Assembly: GCF_958298935.1 (NCBI RefSeq)
Contig: NC_084923.1
Location: forward strand, 994,501-1,058,500
From: Phragmites australis
Lineage: Eukaryota > Streptophyta > Magnoliopsida > Poales > Poaceae
Reading direction: 5' to 3'
Length of the DNA: 64,000 nucleotides
The notes under the pieces are model-generated. The model searched no databases. It had not been told where the DNA came from and worked only from the letters and a program-made list of their open reading frames with translations. Each line of letters starts with the position of its first letter. The stretch's first letter is position 1. Shown piece after piece: positions 1 to 11,836 of this stretch. The translations under genes were made by a program, and so were the position numbers.

Positions 1-225
1 TCTGATTTTCCTCCTGGTTTTTATACCATTTATTTTTTCTTATCTTCAATTGTTTATATTCGAACGTATTTATAAAGATAAAGAAGATAATCTCAAGGTG
101 AAAGTAATATGAGAGGTAATTCCTTTAAGAAGGAAACTGCAAAAAGAATTTGTTAGAGTGCTAAAAAATGATAATCTTTTAAAAAATAACGGGACTGGTG
201 AAGGAAAACGTTAGAGAGGTTCTTA
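1..225. other. AT-rich stretch, nothing recognised
   Basis: AT-rich sequence before the first MITE. No coding exon, tRNA or structured repeat was recognised. Confidence 0.5.
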
Positions 226-497
226 GGCCCTGTTTGTTTCAGCTTCGGATTCTGGCTTTCAGCTTTTATAATCCGAAGCTGAAACAAACATGCAGTTTTT
301 GGTTATAGCTTTTTAAAATCTGCTGGTTGGATTGTAAGAATCTGAGAAGCTGGTTTTTCTCAGCTTTTGATAGATTGTGAAAGTCTATTTTACTAAAATG
401 TCCATTAAATTTTTTTAGAATCTACAGTCTAAAAGCTTTTCACAATCCAGCTTTTATAAGCTGCTTTTCAGAATCTCTAGCTGAAACAAACAGGGCC
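226..497. repeat. MITE with GGCCCTGTTTGTTTCAGCT terminal inverted repeats
   Basis: The left end reads GGCCCTGTTTGTTTCAGCT. The right end, near 480-497, is its reverse complement (AGCTGAAACAAACAGGGCC). The interior repeats the AGCTGAAACAAAC / AATCCAGCTTTT words in both orientations and could fold back on itself. The left flank is TTA and the right flank TTT, so a 3-bp target duplication of the PIF/Harbinger type is possible but not exact. It has no coding capacity. Confidence 0.7.
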
Positions 498-758
498 TTT
501 GTTTCAGATTATAAAAGCTGGATTGTGATCAAAATCCAAAAGCTGAAACAAACCAATCCAAAAGCTGAAACAAACGGCTGGTTGAAAAAGCTGGATTGTT
601 ACAATCCAACACATAGATTGTAACAATCCAGCAATCTGCTTTCCACCGGATTCTAACAATCCACAATCCAACTTTTTACAATTCAGATTTTACAATTCAA
701 CTCCTTACAATCAATAATCTATAAATTACTTTTCATAGTCTACAGCTGAAACAAACAG
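498..758. repeat. Related, degenerate MITE copy abutting the first
   Basis: Directly after the first MITE, the same vocabulary continues: AAAAGCTGAAACAAAC occurs twice near 540-575, and AATCCAGC and its complement recur. The stretch ends in AGCTGAAACAAACAG at about 744-758. It looks like a second copy of the family, rearranged or nested, with its left terminus lost. No target duplication was identified. Confidence 0.5.
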
Positions 759-2030
759 TTCCCAGCTCGGTGTCCTCGCTCGATCACGCAGTTTGGTGAC
801 ACCATCACATTCAGACCAGCAGTCCAGCTCTCATCTCTCCCCTCATTCTTTAATCTTTATAGTCGTGTCTCGTTGGGATGCGGACCGAGGAAGAAGAAGA
901 GGGGAACAAAGCCGTGGGGCCCGCCGCGACGAGAGGTTCCATCGACCTATTCCCTTCGTCTGGCCGCTCGCCTCGCCAACTTGCCATGCATCAGCTCGCT
1001 GTTGCGGCCACAGTACACGCAGCCCATCTCGTCTTCTTTATGCTCCTCCCCTCGTAGTGCTCTCGTCGTCGTCCTCGATATGGCGCCGGGCGCAGCTCAC
1101 GAGGCTCACTCCCATCGCCCGCACGAGCGCGTTTCCTACGGAGGTGTCATTCGCGTGTGTCACCTCACGTCACGTCCTCGCCTTCGCTCGTACGTACCGA
1201 TGCATGCCAGGCACTCGGACAATCTCTTTTACTACTAGTAGTACGCATTTGCTAATTAGCCTAGGCTGTCGTTGTTACTCGCCGCCTTTTTGACCATTCT
1301 TTTCCTTGTGAACTTTGGAGAGCCACGATTGGACACTGCTTCATCGTGATAGCATCAGCTAAGTATCGTAACGTAACGCGATGATCAGCCTCGTTCATAG
1401 CAAGATAGTTCGTTCAGCATGTATCGGTGTGTCTTAAAGTTGATACAGGGTAAAGAGAGCTTTTTCATAGTTTTGGTATCGAAGGAGATCGAGCTTTTTC
1501 TCGATGATGCAAAGTTAATGATCCGTATCAAAAGAATCTTTGGCGTACGTAAAGATGAGAGGACTAACGTGGAGAAAATTTGAGTAGCCGTCACGACGTC
1601 CTACTCCTCCTCCTAAAGAGGTCGCATTGCGCTCGAGTAGCTCAAACAAAGTGGCCTGTATTTGGTGATTTTACTTGATTTGCAAAAGTACATTCGCCAT
1701 GCTCGATAACAAAGACGGTATAGGAAATTTTACTCGATTTACAAAAGTACATTCGTCATGCTCGACAACGAAGACGGTATAGGAATTGTTCTCATTAAAA
1801 CCCTCAGGAAGATCACTGAATTGCCGCAAGTCCTTATCCTGCATCAATTTTAAGATTAGTGACGATAAGATCTTGATAAGGAAGATAACGAAAAAAAATT
1901 GTGACGACAAGGAATCGATAAACAACATGAATGTGGTCGGGCTCCTTCAAACCTATGATAACTGGTTGCGTGCAAAATGATAGATATGAAATGAAGTATA
2001 CTCGATTCTTATCTATACATTTCTTTCTCG
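759..2030. other. Unrecognised spacer with a short tandem duplication
   Basis: A GC-richer block (about 840-1230) is followed by AT-rich sequence. The longest open frame (793-1293) lacks an ATG start, and its composition suggests no known protein. A 59-bp unit containing AAAGTACATTCG and AAGACGGTATAGGA is present twice in tandem at about 1669-1786 with a few mismatches. Nothing else was recognised. Confidence 0.4.
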
Positions 2031-4250
2031 ATTGTAACACTCCCTAAATAAACATAAAAATCATAATCATCACACTTCTCGTGGGTAATAAATATTTTTC
2101 ACGCGGACGGTGCTTGTTCAACTCACCGCACAAGCGACGTTTCATACGTTATTGTTATCATATTCACTTCATGTATCTTCGTCTTATAGAATATCCTATG
2201 TAATCGCCACATAAGTAGATAACCATAACTACCATCGTATGGTGAATATTCATATGTTATTGCTAATGTATTCACTTTCTGTATCATCATCGTACGAGAC
2301 ACATCAGGCCCCGTCTCGTACTGGTAGAGGCTCTGATATTAAACGCTATCGAAACACGTCTCTTACCTTCTTACCTTTATCGTCGATGTAACATGAGAAA
2401 AATGATAGCTTAATAAATAGAAATTAATATAATTAAAAGACATATTAAATAGTTATAATACTCATACAATATAAAGATATATCATACAAGTCTCATACAT
2501 AGGACATTGTGTAGCAAATTTAAAATTCTCAAAGGTTTTACAAAAAGAAACTACGTTTTATTACATAATTCTTAAATCCATCGACTTAAAACCACACACG
2601 ATACGGATCCAGAACAAAGTCCTTTGAAAATTCATCTAAGATATGATGTTAGGGGGGAGCCTGTGTCGCCAATGCCATCGGGGGGATGAGAGGTTGCGAC
2701 TCGCCTAACAACATTTTCCTCGTGTAGCCTGAATTGTGGAACTACTACACTTGCAATCCATTGGATTCCCTCACACCTCGACCACAGGGACAAGGTACCA
2801 ATGTGCCCTGCACCACCAGAAAAATGGTGAGTCTGAGGTGCCATGTCATATGACATCATATGCCCATCTCCATACAACACCCTGCGGTTTACCAATCCGC
2901 AGCGTACTTGTGGTTCCATCGCATGTCGCGGTCAATTGTAGCGCCTTCGCATCTCCCAAAGCTCGGCAACGATGCAACAGTAGGATTGGTCCAAGAAGTG
3001 AACAAAATCTACCATGCAGTGCTCATTCAAAGGGGCTGCATCTAAGATATCTTCGAAATAGTTGACGTTGTTGCTCCGAATTAGAAAGTAGATGAATGAT
3101 TATCCTTGAAGAATTGACGGTTCATCTCAAAGGGCGCCCATTGTGTGAAACTCAGTACTTTGGTGTTGAGTGAGTTGTTGAGATAGGAAGATGTACCGAA
3201 TAATTATAATAGCAGAGATCATGTTAGAGCTATGGCAAATTAGGATTTTCGTCGAAAACATTTTAGGAGTTTAAGTGTTACCTATGTGGTAGGCATAATG
3301 TGAAGATGTCTGCCTTGGCTTGATTAAGGATTGAGTTGGTGTGATATACTGCCTAATCTTCATTGTACAACCACTTGACTCTGTATAAAGCATGACTTAG
3401 TCTGAATCCTACTAGCTAGTTTGCTAGATGTCCGGAGATAGGTGTGCAACAGGAGATCATAGAGTATGTGTACACTTGTCGACCTGGTTGGAGGCCTAGT
3501 ATAGGTTAGGACCCCCTTGTTAGCTCCCATAGATGGCTAGTGAGATGATGTTGTAGTGGATAATGACTTTGTTGAGTCATATCGCTACGACGGTGGTAAG
3601 TTACTAAACTCAGCTTGTGGGTAAAAGTGTACCACTCTGCAAAGGTAAAAACTTTTTGAATAGTCATGTTCACGGTCATGAACGAACTATGATTTGGTCC
3701 CGACAACTAGCATATGTTGTATGCGTTTTCTTGGAGTGTAAGTGGACAAGGTGTGCTTGTTTTTGGAGAATAGGTCCGATAGTGTGCCGTGGGTTACTAT
3801 AGACGGGGTGTCTAGCAACCACGGTCGAAACCCTCCTTCATTTAATAATAAAGATATATTTTTTCATAAAACCGTATTATAAAAATAAATCCTTGCATAT
3901 GTAAACTTAATTTTTCGCAAATATTAAACGTATAGCCTAACCCTTGCTAATATTGTGAGCATATATTTATACTCCTTATATAGGATATGGGTTGAGACTT
4001 GATGAGTACTTTGTACTTATCATTGCTTATAGTTTTATAGGAAGATCTAGATTTTATAGAGGCTGACGAATAGTCTTGATCACGTCCGATTTGAGTTACA
4101 TGTGGAGTGACGTGTTCATCGTACTAGCCCTTCTATGCACTCTGATGTCGGAGATTGTGTTTTTCGTAGGTTTTAGCTTAATCCTTTATGTATTGTTAGT
4201 TTTATGGAGTTATTTTATCATAACTTTTGTTGTATGACTATGATTCCATA
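2030..4250. mobile_element. Probable degenerate LTR-retrotransposon remnant
   Basis: The block opens with TGTAACACTCCCTAAAT at 2034, which resembles the TGTAACACC start of many grass LTRs. At about 2324-2340, GAGGCTCTGATATTA resembles the reverse complement of an initiator-methionine tRNA primer-binding site (consensus GCTCTGATACCA) with two changes. No intact gag or pol was recognised, and the two LTRs could not be paired. The assignment is inference from these two motifs plus the lack of host-gene signals. Confidence 0.35.
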
Positions 4251-7200
4251 TGTTATAAAACTTATATTTTTAAATGACTCATTTAAGAATTAATATAATA
4301 AAATTTTAAGCACCCAAATAACTCAGACGGTTCAAGTATAAACATGCTTAAGTGATTGGTTCTTCAACTATGCACGTCACTCTCATCGATGACTCGGCGC
4401 GCATGACTCCTAGTCAGTCGCAGCACTTGTTTAAACGCCTAGGATTCCAGCATTTGCAGAAGAGAAAAAAATACTAATGTATCCGCGTCGCGGATCAGAA
4501 TTCCGAGCTGCATAGTGCTCTTTGATTCTCGATGATTACTCTAATGCTTGTATGCTCCTGTCAAGGAATACTAGTCAATTCAACTTCACGTGTGCTACGT
4601 ACCCTTTTGTCAAAGGTGGATCAAGAAGTCTCCCGGCTACCTTTAGATTAGGCAGCAAAATTATCAGTACGGGCATGTTAGGATTTAGGCTAGCTAGGCG
4701 TTAACGACGTTGCCTATAAATGCATGACCAACTAGCTCTTTCTTCCTCGAGACAAGGAAGTAACAAGGCGCGTGCGTGCTTGCATTGCATGCATATGCAT
4801 GGTTCCTGACGTACGTGATTACACATGCGCGCGCGCGGGCAGGGGCACATGCTTATCGCCGCACTTGTCAAAAGCTGTGGTCTCCATGCATGAACTTGTC
4901 GTCTTCCATTGGTGCCACGCGCACAGTCACTAAACAAGTGCACGGTGTGTGTTTGTGATTACTAGAGACAACGAAGAGGCAATCAGCCGGCCCGTTGCTC
5001 CATCGATCGGCACTTTAGAACAGCAATTGCTAGCTACTCCAGTCTCTTTCCATCTGGTCAAAGAAGAAGCAGGCCTAGAACCGCATGCCTCGTTGTGACA
5101 CCAATGGAAGACGACAAGTGCTCAACAGTCAACTGCTGTTTCGCTAGGATGGTCTCATTACGTGCTCAACAGTCAATTGCTGTTTTGCTGGAGAAGCCAA
5201 TTGCAAATCGCGACAACACATGCGATGCCATCTGCTAGGTAGGCCGGCCATGCATGGCACCTAGATACCTTCTCCGGTGCCACTGTTCAAATGCTGTTCT
5301 GCTGCTTGTGTCCCCTACCTAGCTAAACCCTCGAGACGCACAATTATTGTTCAGATCCCTGTGTTCCTCCATGGGCCAAACCCTCGCAGATCGAAATTCA
5401 CCACGGTCGATTCTTGAGAGTAGGGGCCGGCCCGGGCAGCATGCCTTCGGCTTCTGTAAAAGATCACTTTGTATTGCTTACAGTTCTGGATAGCCGAGCC
5501 GAAGAAAACATGGCAAGCAAAACAGTACTACTATGTACTCCGTATTTGGCTACACAGATTCACATGAGTGTACAAACCAAATGTTTCTTTGGTTCTGAAA
5601 CTAAAGATAGGTGTGCAAACAAAAGAAGAAGAAAGAATCAGGGAAGCTGTCTGTCTACTTACGTTTGCTCAAAGTTTTCCTCTTCTATTTTTGTTTTGTC
5701 AGGTTTTTCCGATCGTTTTCTAACCATATCTTGTCAGTTTGTCAAGAAGATCCCAAATTCGCAACCGTAGCAACGTAGCATGCATTATCTAATCTCTGAT
5801 GCTGTATTTTTTTTTGATTCCTCATCTGCTCCATGTCCCCGGTGTGTACTAGGGAAAAAAAAACTCGAACTCATCGCCTCGGTAGATTAGTTGTTTCCAC
5901 CAACCCAAATTTCGACCAATTCAAACTCGAATACATAATTTGTCTTTTCTTGGATAGTGCTGTACTAGTGCCTAGTGGTTGACATGCAAGTATTTCATTA
6001 GTTCAACATCCACATGTTGGTTCTGCATGCTGCTTCATCAATAAGTCGATGCGACAAAATCCTAACCTGCGATTTATTTCTGTACTCTGATCAACTTCAC
6101 ATGTGTTAGTTGTGTCACTTCACTTGGGGGAGGTTCAGACTCATGATTAGAGGATCTCACCCTCGTTTAAAATCCTTTGAATTTTATTCACCACCAAATC
6201 CCTTGTCATGCTGTTGCTAATTTGCAACCGTATCATGCGGATCGGCTAGTTGTTTATGCCGGGCCTTGACTGATTGCTCCGTGGTTTGTTACATCTAACT
6301 TGAAAAGATATAGTATAAACCTTCAGATTGGTACGACTAGCTCTGGGAATAATTGTCTCTTGTAAGCCTATTATGATGTTACCTAGCTAATCAGGTTTTC
6401 GTTGCCATTGCATCATGAGAAGCCAAAAAGGGGCCTGGATATATATTTTGCAAAGCTAATATAATTAGTTTGATTAGCACTATCCGTATATCTTAAATCC
6501 TAATAGGTCGATGAAACAGTTTCTTTGGTGCTATATATTATGTTGTCCGGTTGCATCCTGTTCGACTAAAATAAGTTTCAGTCAGAGACAGTGGTCCGCT
6601 AATAATTATCAAAAGGCTATTATTGGCCTTGCATAGACAGAGTTGCAAGATTCGCGTATCAATCAACCCGCCATAAAAAAAACGTCATTTGGTCAACATA
6701 TACGTAAACCTCTGGGTTTCTTGTTCTGTCTTGGCACTTTGGCAGATGATGAATGCTCTAGCAGTCTGGGTAGGGTGGAAAAAGAAAAAGCAATCCAGTG
6801 TGTAAAAACTGAGGAATGGTCAATCTTGTTTTAAGTGCCTTCTGATTCCCATGGAGCATCTACCCATTTCTTAAATTTATCCAGGGATACCTGTTTGAAT
6901 AGTACTCCAATTGAGATCAAGGTAGGAGAGAATGAAGTGCTGAGTTCTGCTTGGTTGTCTGTGGTTTAGGTTGGGAAGATGAGAGATCATTTTTTATCGA
7001 TCTTTACCACATGACATGTAATTAACTCCTGTATGAGAGAAACCTAATATTTATCACAAGTCCAAAGTTGTGTCCGGCTGGGAGCTTACAGGTCCGGTAC
7101 CAACTCCTTGATTTGTGATTGATATCACTAGCAGTATGCGAGTTTGTAAGTTTGGCCGCTTTGACTATTACTGGTTCATTGCCCAACGCCGACATGTACA

Positions 7201-7620
7201 ATTTTTTGAAGTCATTGAAAATCTTTCAGTAGTCTGTACAGGGGACAAGGATGGAAGACACATGAGGTCAACAATGCAGTAGTACCACGGGCATGATAGC
7301 ATGTTGTAGTACTCCACTATGGTACCCCGTAGATCACAAGCTTCTGCACAAGAACTTCTCCACTGTGTATGGAAGCAAGGACTTTCTGATGAGACAGGAG
7401 GTTCTCACTTCTGTTGATCAGAACCTATACTGTATAAAAGTGCAACTGTATAGGAACGCACAGGACTTTCTTAGTACAGCAGATGTATAAAGCATTCAAT
7501 GTTTGCGTGGACTGTGGAGGCCCCAGAGCTCTGAGTACAGTAGTCGGTCAGTATAATGTAAATGAGTTGGACAAGTCGAAGATCTTTCAGCTTGTCTTGT
7601 TACGACAAGCTCCAGAGTTT
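4251..7620. other. Long spacer with no recognised gene
   Basis: No exon set or recognisable protein was found here. Small features only: a 28-bp direct repeat (GTGCTCAACAGTCAA...) at about 5118 and 5162, and a short alternating GC run near 4836. Open frames are short and random-looking. Confidence 0.45.
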
Positions 7621-7690
7621 CAGCAGTGAGACAGAGACAGACAGACAGAAAGAAAGAACAGGGATGGAACGGGGAGAGAGAGAGAGGGGA
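7621..7690. repeat. Purine-rich low-complexity tract
   Basis: Imperfect GACA, GAAA and GAGA simple repeats lie on the plus strand about 400 bp upstream of the OXA1-like start codon. GA-rich tracts are common in grass promoters and 5' regions. No specific function can be assigned. Confidence 0.6.
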
Positions 7691-7872
7691 CAGGAGGAGA
7701 TGGCGAAGTGAAGTGCCGGGTGCGAGACGCTATCCTAGTTGCCTGCTGCAGTCGCCGGCCGGCCGGTACCTGCCGGAGGGCGGTCGCAGGAGTGGGGGGT
7801 CGCGAGAAGCCGAAAACGGCATGGCCCAGTGAGGATCACCATTGCAGTGTGATTCGTTTCGAGGAGGGCGAA

Positions 7873-7996
7873 GGCCCAGGACTCGGGTAATTTGTGGAGG
7901 CCCGAAGGCAATCCAGATGGGCTGGGCCTGAGCCCATTTAACTTTCTGCCGCTTTCCATCTTCATTTGGATGGGACCCAGATGTCAGTATTGGGCC
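7873..7996 (+). promoter_or_regulatory. Site II-type TGGGCC cluster upstream of the OXA1-like locus
   Basis: GGCCCA occurs at 7873, TGGGCC at 7923 followed by GAGCCCA at 7930, and TGGGCC at 7991. TGGGCC/T (site II) elements are established TCP-bound motifs in plant promoters of mitochondrial and translation genes. This fits the OXA1-type product encoded just downstream. Activity is inferred from the motifs only. Confidence 0.45.
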
Positions 7997-8078
7997 GAAT
8001 ATTCCCTTCCGATTTAACCCTCCCTCTCTTCTCCCCTCAGCCCCTCTCCTTCCACCTCGCGATCTCACCGTCGCCGCC

Positions 8079-11000
8079 ATGGCTTTCTCCGCGCGGAGGA
8101 GCCTCGCCTCCAGCCTCTCCCACCGCCTCTCCCGCCGCCTGCACCCCTCCCTCTCCCACCTCCTCCCGCCTCACCACGACAACTCCGAAAACCCATCCTC
8201 CGCCGTCCCGCCCCAAACCCAACCCACGTCGTTTCCGTCCGCCATTCCCCGGCCGTGGAGATCCCAAGCTTTAGGCCTCCCTCTCCCCTTCGGCCTCTAC
8301 CTCGCGGCCCATCGCAGCTTCTCCACCTCCACCTCCTCCCCCGCCTCCACCCCCGACATCGATGCCGCGGCGGAAGCCCTCTCCGACGCCGCCGCCTCGG
8401 TCTCTGTGCCGGAGCTGCTCTCGGAGGAAGTGGCTACTGCCGCCACCTCTTCGGTCCCTGGGCTTCGGCGCCGTACTCGGGGGAGGTGGCCGCCGCCGCG
8501 GCCGAATCGTTTCCGCCGGTCGCTGCCCTGCAGCACCTCATGGACGCTGTGTAATCCTTCACTGGGCTCAACTGGTATGCCTCGTTGGGGCTGCGCTGGG
8601 TTTAAGTTTGGGTTTTTATCTTGTGACGTACTGTAATAAAGTTATATTTTCCTGCACCGTGATGTGTAGGTGGGCTTGTATAGCGCTGACGACGGTGATG
8701 ATCCGGTTAGTGACTGTCCCTCTGCTTGTGAACCAGATGAAGGCCACGGTGAAGTTAAATGTAATCCACGCATTTTATAATTTCTGTTCCTAGTTAATGC
8801 TCTGTTTTATACATGTTTATTAGTAGTCAAGGTATTTATATTGGAGCGCACAAACTTCTAAAACTTATCAACTTCGAACATTGAGCGTGGTGAAGCGGAG
8901 TATACCATTTCTGTGCAATTTCAAGTGGTATTAGCTCTGGAAACTTACAACACATTTCTGGCTTTACGGATGCATGGTGTTATGATGTAGTTTGGATGCA
9001 GTTATCACGTAAGTGGGTATGAAGCTCATATGTTTTGGATGTTTGGAATTTTCATTATGCTCATAGAGGAAATGTAATCCCGAAAAGGGATGGGTGAATT
9101 TGGGGCTTAAATTTTTTACTATGTGTTGCCTTGGTTGTCTCCTAAATTGCCTTTGTGTATTCATAGGCAATGCAGTGGCTCAAATTATTCTTGCATCCTG
9201 CAGTCTCCGGCCTATAATAGCCAAAATTGAATAATTATCTAGGGACAAAAAGAATCTGATTACAGCATTTGGTTCAGATAAGAAATACATTTGGAATCAC
9301 ATGAGTTCTATAGCAACACGGATTGGATTTATATGTGTTGTAACCCTTTTCTTTCAAGGAGTAGAGAGTCAACCCAAACGCCTGATGTACTTTTATCAAA
9401 GAGGATTCAATATTCTTGCCCCTTTTTTAACATGTCAAAGCACTTTTGTCCTGAATCCTGATTGTCATTACCAAGTTGTGGCTGTAGACTTATAGTTGAA
9501 GGCACAACAGTTAGCGACATACAATGCAATGAATTTTTGAAGAGACCAAAAGTAAGTTGTAGGAAGTCATTCAGCGTCCCTCGAAATTCTGCAAATCCAT
9601 GCTGCGACGATACTGTTGATTAACAAAACATAATCTCCTTGAGTTCTTAAATAACGAAAGAGGTGTTAAATAAGCCATGTATATCTTCCTTTTTCAATGT
9701 TCTTCTAAAATGCTACATTATGCATCTAGTTGGAAATATTGACAACTATTACATCACGCAGGCAATGAGACTAGAAATTGAAGCCATCAATGAAGAGACG
9801 CGAAATGTAAGTTTTTATAATTCGTTCAGTTCACCTTGCACTTGATGTTAATTACTTGTTACACTAGTAATTATATACAACTTGTAATGTCTTGCATTCC
9901 TTAGGTATGCAATTTTCAATGGTAACTCTTTTGGATTATATTTGAAAATTGTTAGAGTTTCTTGTTTCATCTCTGCATAGTTACAAATGTTTTGTGTCAG
10001 TGCAATTTTACAAACTTAACATTTTACTACTCCAGCAGTCCGTCAAACTTAAAATTGCTCCTTAAAGTAACTATGCCTGCATAGCTCCGTTGAATTTTTT
10101 TGGATGTTGTTTTCGCTCTTGCTATTGTCTCTCCTTTCTTCCCAAATCACTGCACGTCCGAACAAACTTGACTGTCCTTTTCAGTTAGGATTTTCATGTA
10201 GTCGTTCCTTTATTTGGTCATAAAATGTATTTGAGATATTACTATGTTTTAATTCTTTACTGTCTTCCTCCAGAAATGGTGTTACTCCTTTTACACCATT
10301 GAAGGGTCTATTCATACAAGGGCCTATATTTACGAGCTTTTTCTTTGCTGTAAGTTTACACCACTTCCATGCTGCGTCTAAAGTTCTCATCAGGATTATC
10401 GTTGTCACCGTTTTATATATTCTCATCTAGCACTTTGTATTGCATTCTCTATTCCAATTGTAGATATCAAACATGGTTGAGAAAGTCCCTTCTATGAAAG
10501 GAGGTGGAGCATATTGGTTTACTGATTTGACAACTCCTGACGATCTTTTTATCCTCCCTGTGTTAACATCACTGACTTTTTCTGGCTACGGTGGAGGTAT
10601 GCATTTTGGCTGCTACAACTCAGATGTCTTAACTGTTATTTGTTGTTAAGAAATTAGTGTTTTCAGCTCAATATGCAAGATGGCATGGAGGGAAATCCTA
10701 TGGCAAAAACTGAAGAACTTCAGAGTATTTGGTGTTCTGTTTGTTCCATTTACAATGTCCTTTCTGAAGGTACGAAAATGTGAAGTACTCAGGTTCTTAA
10801 GTATCCAGAATTCATATACTTGCAACATTTTATAGGAAATTATCTATAAGGACATTTGAAGTAAATGGACCTACAGCTCTTAATTCGCTGAAAAATATTG
10901 GAATGCTGGCAAGTTTTCCAGCTAGTTGACCCCACCTAATGACTAAGTATGGTATTGTCAAAATAAATAAACAAATAAATGGTTTGTGGGGTTATTTTAA

Positions 11001-11836
11001 TATTCACCATAAGAATGCTCAGTGCCATGACCAGTTTTTGGTCAGCCCCAGACTAGCTGTTGAAACTTGCCAAATTGGTCCCCGAACTGGTAAAGTCTAC
11101 TCTGTATTTCTATACAACCATGACCAAAATTAGGGCTGGCTGCATTTCAGAACTACCAAGACTGAAATTAGGGATGCCTATTTTTGTTATTTAGCATAGC
11201 ACCTTATAATCGGAGGATGACTTTGTTGTATTGCTTGAATGTAAAGACTGGGGCAAGGGACACTTTGTAGTTTGTAGTGCCAAAATTTATTCCAGGTGTT
11301 CTCAATTCACCTAAAAATACATACATGTGCTGAGGCCCTTTTTAATCCAAATTTTGGCACGCATTCTCCTATCTAATATGTTCAATTAGTGATTACCTTT
11401 GGAATTTAACACCACACATCACACATTGGCTCTTTGATTTCTTTTGCAGGCAATTTTCTTTTACTGGGTCTCATCAAACTTGTTCTCATCTGTATATGGT
11501 GTCAGTATCTCACTTGCCAGCTTTGGTGACATCTAGCATGGGTTCACGCCCTCTTTTCTATCCCCCGGTGTAGTCCTTAACTTATAAACCTTGATTTCAT
11601 TTTTCTCAGTTCTCTGGAAGCCGACTGTAAGTAACTGTTTAGATCTTCCTCCCTTGGGATCTCAGCCCACACTTGCGCGAATGCAGGCTTTTAACCTTTT
11701 GAGTGGACCTAAGTCAATACCTGGAGTTGATTCTCCTATTCAAGTCAAGGAATCCGAGGGAGCTAGCTCAGAGCTAAGTCTCCGTATCAGAGATCTTGAG
11801 AACAGGGCTAAATCTAGAGGTGAATCTCAAGAGTAA
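8079..11836 (+). pseudogene. OXA1-like mitochondrial inner-membrane insertase, decayed copy
   Basis: OXA1/YidC-family proteins insert proteins into the mitochondrial inner membrane. Recognisable exons are 8079-8574 (Ser/Arg-rich transit-like N terminus, then AALQHLMDAV and SFTGLNW), 8670-8760 (WACIALTTVMIR, PLLVNQMKATVKLN), 9762-9806, about 10274-10349 (GVTPFTPLKGLFIQGPIF), 10464-10596 (ISNMVEKVPSMKGGGAYWF), 10667-10769 (LNMQDGMEGNPMAK), about 11450-11500 (AIFFYWVSSNLFS) and 11610-11836 (DLPPLGSQP to a TAA stop). Lesions: a frame change around 8445-8470; an in-frame TAA at 8552 where the family has a sense codon between DAV and SFTGLNW; no exon found for the segment between 9806 and 10274; one extra T in exon 10464-10596 (LTF then LATVE in the next frame); and an apparent 2-base loss after MAK in exon 10667-10769. 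Assembly error could explain single lesions but hardly all of them. The identification is strong, and the loss of function is likely. Confidence 0.82.

Noticed and set aside
793..1293. 166-codon open frame near the window start
   Set aside because: No ATG at its start, Ser/Arg-rich random-looking composition, no splice partners and no recognisable domain.
5118..5190. 28-bp direct repeat as a possible insertion footprint
   Set aside because: The intervening 16 bp is too short for an element. More likely a local duplication.
8255..8554. Separate small gene in the second frame of OXA1 exon 1
   Set aside because: Its C-terminal half (AALQHLMDAV) is the continuation of the OXA1-like protein after a frameshift, not an independent gene.
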